Shown here piece after piece: positions 24,777 to 33,964 of a stretch of DNA of 64,000 bases. The position numbers were made by a program, and so were the translations under genes. This DNA comes from Mesosutterella porci (GTDB taxonomy: Bacteria; Pseudomonadota; Gammaproteobacteria; Burkholderiales; Burkholderiaceae_F), in assembly GCF_022134585.1 (NCBI RefSeq), contig NZ_JAKNCT010000010.1, forward strand, positions 1 through 64,000, read 5' to 3'. Numbering within the stretch: position 1 is the stretch's first letter; each line of letters begins with the position of its first letter. The notes beneath the pieces are model-generated. The model was not told the origin of the DNA and ran no database searches. It saw only the letters and a program-made list of their open reading frames with translations.

Positions 24777-25808
24777 TTAGATTTCGATCAGCCGGTAGGT
24801 GGACGCCCCCATGCGGTTCCTGCGCATCGCGTCAAGCTGCGCCAGGCCGTGGCGGGACTCCATGCGCTCGACGAGGTCGTGGTTGTGGCCCGAGCCGTAG
24901 ACGAGGTCGCAGGAGGCCTGGTCGATCGCGAGGATGTCGGTCGAGGCGAGGATCCCGATGTCGGGAATGGTGGGCTCGGCCGCGCTCGTGCCCGCGCAGT
25001 CGCAGTCAACCGACATGCGGCGCATCACGTTCAGGAACGTGATGTGGCGCCCGAAGTGGTCGCAGGTCGCCTTCCCGGAGTCGGCCATGAGCTCCATGAA
25101 CTGATCCTTCATGGGCATCGCGCCCCAGTCGAGGTCGGTCGACCAGGGCTTCACCCCGTGGACCTCGGCCTTGCCGACGCGGCCCGAGGCGCAGCCGATT
25201 GCGATGTTCTTGAGCGATCCGCCGAAGCCTCCCATCGCATGGCCCTTGAAGTGCGTGAGGACCACGAGCGAGTCGTAGTTCGCGAGGTGCGCCCCCATGG
25301 CGACTTTCTTGAGCCGCAGGCCGTTCTTCACGGGGAAGTCCACGTACTTGTCGTCCGCGTCCATGATGTCGACCGGGCAGAAGGTCCAGCCGTTCACTTT
25401 CAGGGTCTCGAGGTGGCCCTTCGTGGTGTAGCGGTCGCCGTGGTAGAGCGTGTTGCACTCGACGATCGCGCTGTTCGGAATCTGGGCCTGGAAGGCGCGC
25501 ACCATGTCGCGCGGCAGGATGTTGGGGCCGTGCTTTTCGCCAGTGTGCAGCTTGATGCCCACCTTGCCCGTGATGCCGGCGTTCACGAGCTTGTATAGCC
25601 TGATGAGGGTCTCGGCGTCGATTTTGCGCGAGAAGTACACCTTCGCCGTATCTGCCTTGGCCTCGGAGGCCGCGACGCGGCGGCAGCCGACGACGGGGGC
25701 CTGCCGGAAGGAGGAGGGGGTCTCGGCGGCCTGGCTTTCGGCCGGGACGAGGGACGCGAGCGCAGCCGTCCCGACGCCCTTTAGAAGCGAGCGCTTGGAA
25801 ATAGTCAT
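24777..25808 (-). CDS. Exported DUF362-family protein
   Basis: This 343-residue protein has a twin-arginine-like leader (SKRSLLKGVGTAALASL, with Lys-Arg in place of Arg-Arg) cut near SQAAE. The mature part shows the DUF362 layout (GKVGIKLHTGEKHGPNILP, THFKGHAMGGFGGSLKNIAIGCASG, GILASTDILAIDQASCDLVY). DUF362 proteins often carry Fe-S clusters or accompany ferredoxins. Here the C-terminal ferredoxin domain is absent and only scattered cysteines remain. AGGAGACC precedes the ATG. Role unknown. It is monocistronic with a strong terminator. Confidence 0.75.
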   Translation of the reverse strand: MTISKRSLLKGVGTAALASLVPAESQAAETPSSFRQAPVVGCRRVAASEAKADTAKVYFSRKIDAETLIRLYKLVNAGITGKVGIKLHTGEKHGPNILPRDMVRAFQAQIPNSAIVECNTLYHGDRYTTKGHLETLKVNGWTFCPVDIMDADDKYVDFPVKNGLRLKKVAMGAHLANYDSLVVLTHFKGHAMGGFGGSLKNIAIGCASGRVGKAEVHGVKPWSTDLDWGAMPMKDQFMELMADSGKATCDHFGRHITFLNVMRRMSVDCDCAGTSAAEPTIPDIGILASTDILAIDQASCDLVYGSGHNHDLVERMESRHGLAQLDAMRRNRMGASTYRLIEI

Positions 25809-25972
25809 GTTGTAGGTCTCCTCAAAAAAAACAGTGTGCGCGGCCCAGGTCCTGGGCGCTTTATGGAAAATATATCACTAGGACTCTCTAAGTAATTGTT
25901 TCAATATCTTTTATTATTTTTGTGCATGCACGTGAATAACTTTTCAGTATGGCAGGAGGGCTTCCCCTCCGC

Positions 25973-26323
25973 CTACCAGCCCCGCTTCCAGTCGTTGTAC
26001 TCGTCAAAAGGCGGCACGCCCGCGATGTAGGACACCTCGGGAATGTCGGGCCTCAGCTGCCGAAGGACCTCGAACCAGCCGACGACCATATGGCCGCGGC
26101 GGCAGTGCAGCATGACGGGCCTCCCGGAGGGCAGGGCGAGCAGCCGGAGTTTTGACTCTTTCTCTCCCAGGTCTTCGGTCGGGATGTTGACCTCGCCTTC
26201 GAAGTGATTTCTGTCGTAAAAGCCCCGGCCCGCGACGTTCACGATGATGAGATCCGGGGTTTTCTTCATGTACTCGAGGGCGGCCTGCGGGGCGAGTCCT
26301 CCCAGATTCTTCTGCTGCGGCAT
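25973..26323 (-). CDS. Rhodanese-like sulfurtransferase domain protein
   Basis: This 116-residue single rhodanese domain has the active-site loop HCRRGHMV with catalytic Cys74 and the usual preceding strand order (DLIIVNVAGRGFYDRNHFEGEVNIP). It probably transfers sulfane sulfur to thiols or cyanide. AGGAGCTCC lies before the ATG. It is followed on the same strand, upstream, by a small exported protein gene 22 bases away and may share its transcript. A perfect GTGCATGCAC palindrome lies at 25922-25931, beyond its 3' end. Confidence 0.75.
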   Translation of the reverse strand: MPQQKNLGGLAPQAALEYMKKTPDLIIVNVAGRGFYDRNHFEGEVNIPTEDLGEKESKLRLLALPSGRPVMLHCRRGHMVVGWFEVLRQLRPDIPEVSYIAGVPPFDEYNDWKRGW

Positions 26324-26345
26324 GTCTGGAGCTCCTGAACGTGGG

Positions 26346-26660
26346 TCAACGGCCTTTGCTGCTTTTCGAGCAGGCCGCCTCCGACCCTTCGAGCCCTTCC
26401 TTGGCGCCTTTCACCGCGCCGGAGGTGGCATGTCCGATCTTTTTCGTGGTGTCGCGGAAAAAGTGGCCGGTCTCGCGGGTCACGTCGCGGAAGAAATGCC
26501 CGACGCTGCGGCCTGTGTCCTTCACGGCTGCGCCCGTCTGGGAGACGGCGCCGGCGGAGGAGCCCGCCTGAGGGCTCGAGGCAGCGGGCGAGGGGGCGGC
26601 GGCCCAGGAGGCCGCGCTGAAGGCTGCGGCCGCAAGCATGATAAGCATCTGGCGCATCAT
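26346..26660 (-). CDS. Small exported protein of unknown function
   Basis: This protein of about 104 residues has a clear signal peptide (MMRQMLIMLAAAAFSAASWA) followed by an Ala/Ser/Pro-rich linker. An imperfectly repeated amphipathic stretch then follows (GRSVGHFFRDVTRETGHFFRDTTKKIGHA). The GHFFRD repeat is the only notable motif. The ATG at 26660 is preceded by AGGAG; an ATG 27 bases upstream is less well supported. No family was recognised. The repeats resemble those of small periplasmic proteins that form amphipathic helices. Confidence 0.6.
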   Translation of the reverse strand: MMRQMLIMLAAAAFSAASWAAAPSPAASSPQAGSSAGAVSQTGAAVKDTGRSVGHFFRDVTRETGHFFRDTTKKIGHATSGAVKGAKEGLEGSEAACSKSSKGR

Positions 26661-26764
26661 CTTGATTCTCCTAAAAAGGAAACGCACTGAGAGCGGGCAG
26701 AGCCGCTCTGCCGCACAGCTCCGATTCTAGGCCTGAAAGGGCGCCCGGACGAGGCCCGCTCGAT

Positions 26765-28369
26765 TCACATCAGCGGCGCGATCACGTTGAGCACGGCCCC
26801 GAGGAGCCGGCGGCCCGTTTTTTCGTGCCGGACGCTTCGGCGGGTGATGCGGCGGCACTGCCTGAGCGTGGCCTGGAAATCGGATTCAATCTCGGAGATG
26901 CAGTCCGCTTCGCGCAGGAACACTCCGCATTCGAAGTGGTGGTAAAGGCTACGATAGTCGAGGTTGATCGTGCCCACGAAGGCGCGGCCGCCGTCGCTCG
27001 TGCAGACTTTTGAGTGGACGAAACCCGGCGTGTACTCGTAGATCTTCACCCCGGCTTCGAGCAGCCCCAGGTAGTGTGATCGCGCAAGGGCATCGGCAAA
27101 GGGGTTGTCATTTTTCCCCGGGACGATGATCTTCACGTCGATGCCGAGGCTCGAGGCGAGCCGCAGAGCTGTCTCTAGCTCGCCGTCGAGGATCAGGTAC
27201 GGGGTCATGATGTGCACGTAGTGGTGAGCCCGGTTGAGGATCGACAGGTAGACGCTCTCGCCCACCTTGCAGGAGTCCATCGGATTGTCGGCAAACGGGA
27301 TCACGAACCCGCTGCCTGCGGGGTCGTCCGGCGAATCCAGCCTCGCGTCGGGCAGAGAATCGATCTCCCGCTCGTCAGCCCACATCTGCAGGAAGATCAA
27401 CGTGAAGGTGGCCACTGCCCGCCCCGTGATCCGCACTCCCGCGTCCTTCCAGACGCCGTAGGGACAGTGCAGATTGATGTACTCGTCGGCGAGGTTGAAG
27501 CCCCCCGTGTAGGCGCACTCTCCGTCTATTACCATGATCTTCCTGTGGTCGCGGAAGTTGAACCGCGTGGTGAGAAAGGGGCAGGCGGGGGAAAAGACCC
27601 GGCAGCGGATCCCCAGGGCCCGGAGTTTTTCGGGATAGTCACCCGGAAGTCTTGAGAATTCGCAGGTCCCGTCGTAGAGCACCCGTACGTCGAGCCCCTC
27701 GGCGGCCTTTTCCGCGAGGATCTCGAGGATGCGACCCCACATGATCCCCTCCTCGATGATGAAGTACTCGAGGTAGATGAATTTCTTCGCTCGTTCGAGC
27801 CGCCCGAGCATGTCCTCGAAGGCGGGCTCGGCCATCGGGAAGTACTTCACGCCGCTCGCCTCGTAGACCGGGTAGCAGCCGGTGCGGGCGAGAAAGCGCG
27901 CGATTCCCGCTGTCTCGGGGTGAAGACAGCGCAGACGCTCCCAGGTGCCGGGGTTCTGCCGGATCGCGAACCGGGTCTTTCTTACGATTTCCCGGGCCGA
28001 GCGCTTGAGCTTTCGGTGCCCGATGTCGTACTTGGTGTAGAGCAGGAGCAGCACCCCCAGCACCGGCAGCACCAGGATGAGAAAGAGCCAGGTGATTTTC
28101 GCGCTCGAATCCATGCGGCTATTGATGAGCGCGAGCACGATGGGGACGCTCACCGCCATCCACACGAAGATGTAGTCCGTCGCGTAGCCCGCGAGCCGAT
28201 AGGCGAGGAGGAACAGGAACGCGGCCTGCACGGCAAAGAGCACCAACAGAAACCCTGTGCGGCTGAAAAGCAGGCCCCAGAAGCTGCGTCTGCCCTGCTT
28301 GAGCAGGCGCAGCCCCCTGTCCGCGGTCCTGCGTTTTGCCCTTTTGAAAAAATCCTGCGTGCTGCTCAC
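26765..28369 (-). CDS. cls: Cardiolipin synthase (phospholipase D type)
   Basis: This 534-residue membrane enzyme has two N-terminal membrane helices (FLLVLFAVQAAFLFLLAYRL and IVLALINSR...ILVLPVLGVLLLL). Two phospholipase D HKD motifs follow: FRDHRKIMVIDG, and FVHSKVCTSDGGRAFVGTINLDYRS near the C-terminus. It condenses two phosphatidylglycerol molecules to cardiolipin in the inner membrane, as ClsA does. The size agrees with ClsA-type enzymes (about 480-530 residues). Translation probably begins at the GTG at 28369 after GGGGAGGAG. Confidence 0.85.
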   Translation of the reverse strand: MSSTQDFFKRAKRRTADRGLRLLKQGRRSFWGLLFSRTGFLLVLFAVQAAFLFLLAYRLAGYATDYIFVWMAVSVPIVLALINSRMDSSAKITWLFLILVLPVLGVLLLLYTKYDIGHRKLKRSAREIVRKTRFAIRQNPGTWERLRCLHPETAGIARFLARTGCYPVYEASGVKYFPMAEPAFEDMLGRLERAKKFIYLEYFIIEEGIMWGRILEILAEKAAEGLDVRVLYDGTCEFSRLPGDYPEKLRALGIRCRVFSPACPFLTTRFNFRDHRKIMVIDGECAYTGGFNLADEYINLHCPYGVWKDAGVRITGRAVATFTLIFLQMWADEREIDSLPDARLDSPDDPAGSGFVIPFADNPMDSCKVGESVYLSILNRAHHYVHIMTPYLILDGELETALRLASSLGIDVKIIVPGKNDNPFADALARSHYLGLLEAGVKIYEYTPGFVHSKVCTSDGGRAFVGTINLDYRSLYHHFECGVFLREADCISEIESDFQATLRQCRRITRRSVRHEKTGRRLLGAVLNVIAPLM

Positions 28370-28495
28370 AGCCGACTCCTCCCCTCTTCAAGGTCTGATT
28401 CTAAGAGGCTTTAGGATGCAAGGCCCCTCTTTCAGACGGAGCCTTGAAGGGCGGCAGGGGGCGGGACGGGATTAAAGAAAGACAGGGAGGGTTTT

Positions 28496-29605
28496 TCAGA
28501 GGTTCTTTCTGAAGAACGCCTCGATCCGGTCGAACGGGATCACGTCCATGCGGTCGTAGAGGTCGGTGTGCACCGCCCCCGGGACGATGAGAAGCTCCTT
28601 GTTCTTTCCCGTGAGACGCTTGTAGACATCCTCGCTGTAATAGCGCGAGTGCGCCTTCTCGCCGTGGATCAGGAGCACCGGGGTCTCGATCTCATCGGCG
28701 TAGACGTTGATCGGGGTGTTCATGAAGGCAAGCAGCGAGGTGAGGGTCGAGCCGGTCGTGGAGCCGAAGGATCTCGGGTGGTAGCCGCGCTTCGTCTTGT
28801 AGAAGTCGTGGTAATCGCGCACGAACTGCGGCGCGTCGGCCGGGAGCTTCTCCGGGACTCCACCCGCCATGGCGTAGAGGCCCGACCTGTAGTCGGCCGT
28901 GCGCTGGGCGCTGATCCTCTTTCCCGCTGCGATCCGGGCCGCCCGCAACTCTTCCTTCGGCTTCCCGTTGTCGAAGTAGCCGTTTGCGATGTTGCGGCTC
29001 ATGTCGTACATGGTGGAAGTCACCGTGGCGCGGATCCGGGGGTCCTGCGCCGCGGCGTTGAGGGCAAAGCCGCCCCAGCCGCAGATGCCGAGGATGCCCA
29101 CGCGCCCTCTGTCCGTTTCAGGATTGTTGAGCAGGTAATCCACCGCGGCGGAAAAGTCCTCCGTGTTGATGTCGGGGGAGGTGGTGTTGCGCGGCTGCCC
29201 GGCGCTCTCGCCCGTGAACGACGGATCGAAGGCGAGCGTGAGGAACCCGCGGGCGGCGAGCTCCTGCGCGTAGCGGCCCGAGACCTGCTCCTTCACCGCG
29301 CCGAAGGGGCCTGCAAGCGCAATCGCCGGCAGCTTCTGCCCGGCGGAGCGGGCTCTGGACTCGTAGAGGTCGCCCACGAGCGTGATGCCGTAGCGGTTGT
29401 GAAAGACCACCTTGCGGTGGGCGACCCGGGCGTCCTCGGGAAAGACTTTGTCCCAGGCCTGGGAGAGGCTCGAGGCCTGGATGGTTTCCGCGGGCGCCCG
29501 CGAGGGCCCGGGGGTGTCCGCAGCGGCGGCCGTTCCGTCGCCCAGCGCGATGACGCCGGAGGAAAGGGCGCCAAGGGCCCATCGGATGAAACGCTTCTTG
29601 TCCAT
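28496..29605 (-). CDS. Exported alpha/beta-hydrolase, dienelactone-hydrolase/YcjY-like
   Basis: This 369-residue protein has an N-terminal signal (KKRFIRWALGALSSGVIALGDG). The hydrolase core has its nucleophile elbow as GICGWGG, with Cys175 in the nucleophile position, as in dienelactone hydrolase and YcjY-type proteins rather than serine esterases. A likely catalytic histidine is in VPGAVHTDLYDR near residue 346. GGAGAC precedes the ATG. The substrate is unknown. It is monocistronic. Confidence 0.7.
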   Translation of the reverse strand: MDKKRFIRWALGALSSGVIALGDGTAAAADTPGPSRAPAETIQASSLSQAWDKVFPEDARVAHRKVVFHNRYGITLVGDLYESRARSAGQKLPAIALAGPFGAVKEQVSGRYAQELAARGFLTLAFDPSFTGESAGQPRNTTSPDINTEDFSAAVDYLLNNPETDRGRVGILGICGWGGFALNAAAQDPRIRATVTSTMYDMSRNIANGYFDNGKPKEELRAARIAAGKRISAQRTADYRSGLYAMAGGVPEKLPADAPQFVRDYHDFYKTKRGYHPRSFGSTTGSTLTSLLAFMNTPINVYADEIETPVLLIHGEKAHSRYYSEDVYKRLTGKNKELLIVPGAVHTDLYDRMDVIPFDRIEAFFRKNL

Positions 29606-30016
29606 TGCTGTCTCCTTGCCGCTCCCGGCCTACCTTCTGCGCTTTAGCGCGCGGGCCGGGCGGAAATGAACAGGAGAAATGTTCCCACGGAGCGTCACCG
29701 GGAAACTGCCTTAATTGATCTTTTTATGAACTTTGCGAAACAGCGGGGCCTTCTTCGCCCCTGGAGCGGACGTGGCTTTAGATTCCGGCGCTTTCCGCGG
29801 CTTCGGGCTGCCTTGAAGGCCGGGCGGCCCCTTTCTTTTTTGCCTGAAACAAGCTTCCTGGCGCGGGAGAAAAGGCGGCGGTCAGGTGCCCAGGGCGAAC
29901 GCATGAAAGACAAGCTCTAAAAAATGAAAATTTTGAAAACTCAAGGGATAGGCCGTGACTTTTATAAATATACATATAATATATATTATAATAGATCAAG
30001 ATCATAGGAGGCCCCA
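29606..30016. other. Gene-free stretch before the ISAs1-type transposase
   Basis: No convincing gene was found. A small plus-strand frame at 29666-29920 is basic and lacks a ribosome site. The last 100 bases become very AT-rich (multiple TATA-like words near 29960-29995) and probably hold the transposase promoter. I could not identify terminal inverted repeats of the element here. Confidence 0.5.
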
Positions 30017-31498
30017 ATGCCCGTCGACCAGAAGATCCTGAAGCTGATTCCCGAAGGCTGCCGAGTGAACTGGAACGCCACCAACAAGCGCTACTACGTT
30101 TTCAAATCGAAGTACGTCTACGATCCATCGAAGAAGCGCGGGAAGGAGATCCGCACGCAGGTCGGCGTCGTGGTTGACGGAAAGTTTCAGTTCTCCAAGA
30201 GCTACCTGCTCAAGCAGCAGGTCAAGGAGCTGAAGGAGACAGCTGCCAAAGCCGCAGAGAAATCGTCTGCTCGAACGGAAAAGCAGACGGCCGCGGCCGC
30301 GGAAACGAAACCTGTGCCCGACGGCGTAAAGGCAGTGCTTGATTCCGCGTCAGAAGTCAAGGACAGTCGTCAACAGTCCAAGGTCGTATATCCGCTGGAT
30401 TACGTTTATCTCATTTCGCTTCTTGCCAGTCTTTCGGGACAGACCAGCTGCGTGCAGATCGCCGATTTCTGGGCATCGAGCCGCGCGGCCTTGGAAGCGC
30501 TCTTCGATGATTTTCCCAGGGAAAACATCCCGCATGACACGGTCAGGCGTCTGCTGATGCTGATTGACCCGGCCGAATTTGCCTCGTTTTACAAACGCCT
30601 GGTCACCCCGCTGCTGGACCAATATCTCTCGCGCGTTGCGGCCGTTGACGGCCAGGCCGTTCGAGCAAGCCGTACGGAAAAAGCCGCCTCAGGCCGCTTT
30701 GTGCTGGCCTTCCATGATACGGAAAACGGAGTGGCGCTGTGCCAGAAGGTCGTGGGCGAGAAGGAAAATGAAATCACCCATGCGGCCTCCATGGTCGAAG
30801 GACTGGACCTGAGCGGGTGCGTTGTGACTGCGGATGCCATGAATACGCAGAGGAGTTTTGCCAAATCCCTGGTGGAAGCCGGGGCCGATTACTGTCTGGC
30901 GGTCAGGGAAAATCAGAAAACCCTCTGGTATGACATCCGGATGGCGTTTCTGGACGTCACTGAAACCCGGGCCAGGTCCTGGACGGGAGACGCCGCGCTG
31001 GAGCACGGCAGACTGGAGCGCAGGAGCGTTCGCGTCCTGCCGGGATCCGTGCTCGGGCCGGCGCAGTGCGGGCACTGGATTGGACTGGAGGAAGGCTGCA
31101 TCATCGCAGCAGTGACCGAGTCAATAGACAAAAAGACCGGCAGAGAATCCAGCCAGGAGCGCTACTTCATCACCACGCTGCGCTGGGACAGCCGGCTGAT
31201 TGCCGAGCAGGCCGCACGGGCGGTCAGGAGGCACCGGGGTGTGGAGAACGAGCTGCATTACGTCCTCGACGTGAATTTCCAGCAGGACCGAACGCAGTGC
31301 AAAAATGCGAACTACCTTTACAACCGCGTCCTGCTCAACAAATTTGCCGTCGGAGTGTTGAACAAGCTTCAGAATGAAGAGAGCAAAGAATCAGCCGCTG
31401 AGCCCACAAGCAAAAAGCGTTGGATGAACAAACTGCACTCTGCTCAAACGGCTCTCGCCGCTTTAGCGAGGGTTTACCAGGCGGCTGTTCATGCGTAG
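30017..31498 (+). CDS. ISAs1-type DDE transposase
   Basis: This 493-residue transposase has DDE residues visible as AVDGQAVR, VVTADAMNTQ and a C-terminal RGVENELHYVLDVNFQQDR, all features of the ISAs1 family. Compared with normal ISAs1 transposases (about 370-400 residues), it has about 110 additional N-terminal residues. These comprise a segment like that of IS1634-type proteins (RYYVFKSKYVYDPSKKRGKE) and an Ala/Lys-rich linker. The gene looks intact with a good AGGAGG ribosome site. I did not find matched terminal inverted repeats, so element boundaries are undefined. Confidence 0.8.
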   Translation: MPVDQKILKLIPEGCRVNWNATNKRYYVFKSKYVYDPSKKRGKEIRTQVGVVVDGKFQFSKSYLLKQQVKELKETAAKAAEKSSARTEKQTAAAAETKPVPDGVKAVLDSASEVKDSRQQSKVVYPLDYVYLISLLASLSGQTSCVQIADFWASSRAALEALFDDFPRENIPHDTVRRLLMLIDPAEFASFYKRLVTPLLDQYLSRVAAVDGQAVRASRTEKAASGRFVLAFHDTENGVALCQKVVGEKENEITHAASMVEGLDLSGCVVTADAMNTQRSFAKSLVEAGADYCLAVRENQKTLWYDIRMAFLDVTETRARSWTGDAALEHGRLERRSVRVLPGSVLGPAQCGHWIGLEEGCIIAAVTESIDKKTGRESSQERYFITTLRWDSRLIAEQAARAVRRHRGVENELHYVLDVNFQQDRTQCKNANYLYNRVLLNKFAVGVLNKLQNEESKESAAEPTSKKRWMNKLHSAQTALAALARVYQAAVHA

Positions 31499-31662
31499 GC
31501 CCTGTCAGGTACCTGAGGCTGTGGGAGGGGCGTGGCTTTTTCCGCGAGCCCAGCAGTACAATTTTCCTTTAGAATAGCAGATTTACGCCCGGTGCGGTGC
31601 AGAGACGCTGCAGGAAGGCCGCGCCGTGCGCCCTTAGCAGAAAAAAAGAAGGAGGAGAGAAG

Positions 31663-33153
31663 ATGAAGCTCGATCTCACAAGGCGCTCGCTCATCGGCGG
31701 CGCGGTGGCGCTGGCGGCGGCCGGCAGCTTTCCGGCCCTGGCTGCTCCGGGGGCCCGCCGCGCGGCGCGGGCCGAGGGGCGGGAGTTTGACGCGGTGATC
31801 ATTGGCGCCGGCTGCGCGGGGCTGGTTGCTGCGATCTGGGCCGCAGACCTCGGGGCGAGGGTGGCCGTGCTCGAAAAGCGGGAGCGGCCCGACGGGAACG
31901 CGATCTATGCGCTGGGGACACTCAACGCCTGGAATACGAAGCAGCAGAAGGCACAGGGCATCAAGGACTCGAGGGAGGCGTTCATCGCCGACATGATGAA
32001 GGTTTCGGCCGGCCGCGCCGACCGCAGGCTCACCGAGACCTACGCCGACCGCATCGGGCCGGACGTCGACTGGCTCGCCGATAAAATCGGCGTGAAGTTC
32101 GAGAAGATCCGGATGAGCCCTTGGCCGCGGCTCGGGCGCGGTCACCGCGTGACCAAAGGCGGCGGAACCGGGGGCGGCACGCTGGTGAAGACGCTGCTCA
32201 AGGCCGCGAGGCAGAGAAAAAACATTAAATTTTTCTTCGAGCATCCCGCGGTGAGGCTGCTCACCGACCGGACAGGCGCCGTGACCGGCGTGGTGGCGAA
32301 GGCCGAGGGCGGCCGCAGAATCTTCCGCGCGAAGGGCGGCGTGCTGATCGCGACGGGGGGCTTTTCCGCCAACCCCGAGATGACCGACATGTACATCGGG
32401 GGCTGGGCCTCGAGGCTTGCGATCCGAGGCTCGCGCAGCACCACGGGCGAGAACATCTCGCTCACGAAGCCGCTGCGCGCGAAGCTTGTCAACATGGACC
32501 AGTTCCACGCCGGCCCCATCGTGGCCGAGACGCATGTGAATCCCGCCGACGTCCTCAACTCGATGCGGGGCATCATCGTGGATCTGCGCGGGCAGCGCTT
32601 CATGAACGAGCAGAACACCTATGTGATCAAGGCGAAGACCTGCGCCGAGAAGACTATTGAGAACAAAGCGTTCGCCATCGTGGACGCGGACTGCCCCGTG
32701 CTGGGCACCACGATCCCGAAGTTCGAGCGCCTGCATAACCCCTACGGCAAGGCCGACTCGATCGAGGAGCTCTGCAAAAAGGTGGGGCTGCCGCCCGAGG
32801 CGACGCGAGCATCCGTCGATGCCTTCAACCGGGCGGTTGAGGCCCATTCGCTTGAAAAGCTCAATCCCCCCAACACGTACAGGAAGCCCGCGAAGATCGA
32901 AAAGGCCCCGTTCTACGCGATTCCGTTTGAAGGCGGCATGACGGCTACCTTCGGCGGCCCGCTCATCAACACGAAGGCCGAGGTCCAGGATCTGGACGGC
33001 AACACGATTCCCGGGCTCTACGCGGCGGGTAACGCCGCCGGAGGCCTGTTCTTTCGCGACTACATCGGCGGCTCCCAGCTCGGGGGCGCGACTGTCTTCG
33101 GCCATATCGCGGCCGAGCAGATGGCCGCCCGGGCGAAGGCCGCGAAGATCTGA
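31663..33153 (+). CDS. Exported flavoprotein reductase of the fumarate/urocanate reductase family
   Basis: This 496-residue FAD protein has a twin-arginine leader (LTRRSLIGGAVALAAAG), so it is folded and loaded with FAD before export. The FAD-binding motif is VIIGAGCAGLVAAIWAADLG, and a C-terminal GLYAAGNAAGG dinucleotide-type motif closes the fold. Its substrate loop (GGWASRLAIRG, RGIIVDLRGQRFMNE) differs from true fumarate reductases, so a different alpha,beta-unsaturated acid is probable. A tetraheme cytochrome gene follows 37 bases downstream, giving a two-gene version of Shewanella flavocytochrome c. AAGAAGGAGGAGAGAAG precedes the ATG. Confidence 0.85.
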   Translation: MKLDLTRRSLIGGAVALAAAGSFPALAAPGARRAARAEGREFDAVIIGAGCAGLVAAIWAADLGARVAVLEKRERPDGNAIYALGTLNAWNTKQQKAQGIKDSREAFIADMMKVSAGRADRRLTETYADRIGPDVDWLADKIGVKFEKIRMSPWPRLGRGHRVTKGGGTGGGTLVKTLLKAARQRKNIKFFFEHPAVRLLTDRTGAVTGVVAKAEGGRRIFRAKGGVLIATGGFSANPEMTDMYIGGWASRLAIRGSRSTTGENISLTKPLRAKLVNMDQFHAGPIVAETHVNPADVLNSMRGIIVDLRGQRFMNEQNTYVIKAKTCAEKTIENKAFAIVDADCPVLGTTIPKFERLHNPYGKADSIEELCKKVGLPPEATRASVDAFNRAVEAHSLEKLNPPNTYRKPAKIEKAPFYAIPFEGGMTATFGGPLINTKAEVQDLDGNTIPGLYAAGNAAGGLFFRDYIGGSQLGGATVFGHIAAEQMAARAKAAKI

Positions 33154-33190
33154 GCCGCAGCGGCGCAGGAACATATAAGAAAAGGAGAAC

Positions 33191-33544
33191 ATGATGCTTA
33201 GGAAACTCACTGCTGCCCTGCTGGCTGCCGCGGGGCTCGCCTTTGCCGCGCAGGCCATGGCCGCGGACGGCCCGTATCTGGCCGACCGCCATGTGGCCCG
33301 CGGCGCAACATGCGAAAGCTGCCACGGCGTGAAGACGCCCGCTCCCGGCTCCAGGGTGAAGACGGAGAAATGCCTTGCCTGCCACGGCTCCTATGAGAAA
33401 GTGGCGCAGAAAACCGCGGCCATGAAGATGAACCCCCATGACTCGCATCTGGGAGAGGTGAAGTGCACGGCTTGCCACAAGGGGCACCAGAAGCCTGTCC
33501 TGATGTGCAATGACTGCCACAAGTTCGACATGCAGCCAAAATAA
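33191..33544 (+). CDS. Periplasmic tetraheme cytochrome c
   Basis: This 117-residue exported protein has a signal peptide ending at AMA-ADG. Four heme-attachment motifs follow: CESCH (41-45), CLACH (61-65), CTACH (92-96) and CNDCH (106-110). It matches the heme domain of flavocytochrome c fumarate reductases. It should carry electrons from a membrane quinol dehydrogenase to the flavoprotein encoded immediately upstream. A rho-independent terminator follows at 33723. AAAGGAGAAC sits just upstream of the ATG at 33191; the ATG at 33194 is an equally possible start. Confidence 0.9.
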   Translation: MMLRKLTAALLAAAGLAFAAQAMAADGPYLADRHVARGATCESCHGVKTPAPGSRVKTEKCLACHGSYEKVAQKTAAMKMNPHDSHLGEVKCTACHKGHQKPVLMCNDCHKFDMQPK

Positions 33545-33722
33545 GGAGGGTCGAAAGGCTGCGGCCCCTGTGAGCTGCGGTCTTTCGATGTGTGGGCCGC
33601 AATCCCGGACCGGGCTGGCCTGAGCACCAGAGACGGCACCGTGCCAGTCGGACACGGTGCGGGTCGCTCAGCCGGGGAAAGAATTAATTTTAAAAGGCCT
33701 TTCCTGTTTTTTTGTCCGAGCG

Positions 33723-33759
33723 CTCCTCGGGGCCCTGCGAGGTCCCGAGGAGTTTTTTT
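33723..33759 (+). terminator. Rho-independent terminator after the cytochrome gene
   Basis: CTCCTCGGG and CCCGAGGAG form a 9-bp stem with a 12-base loop, followed by seven T residues. It closes the flavoprotein/cytochrome operon. Confidence 0.85.
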
Positions 33760-33855
33760 AGTGCCGGCGGCTGAACCGGGCCATGCCCGGACCGCGCAGG
33801 ATGAACCCGCAGGGCAGAGTCCAGAAGAGGCTCTGAGCCGGACAGAATAAAGAAT

Positions 33856-33885
33856 GGCCCTTCAGATAAAGATGTCTGAAGGGCC
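33856..33885 (-). terminator. Hairpin terminator after the autotransporter gene
   Basis: GGCCCTTCAGA and TCTGAAGGGCC make a perfect 11-bp stem with an eight-base loop, about 80 bases beyond the autotransporter stop. The T-run on the minus strand is only moderate (ATTCTTTATT). Confidence 0.7.
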
Positions 33886-33964
33886 TGTGAACCTCTGCCG
33901 GGGCTGCGTAATCCGAAAGTTCCGATTCGGATGGAGCAGCCCGGCAGGCTGTTTTGCCTTTTTG

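Noticed and set aside
29666-29920. Basic 84-residue plus-strand frame
   Set aside because: No ribosome site or family signature; Arg/Pro composition typical of chance frames.
31489-33258. 589-residue minus-strand frame opposite the flavoprotein
   Set aside because: It is antisense to a clear FAD protein with leader and motifs; the translation is low complexity and His/Arg/Gly-rich.
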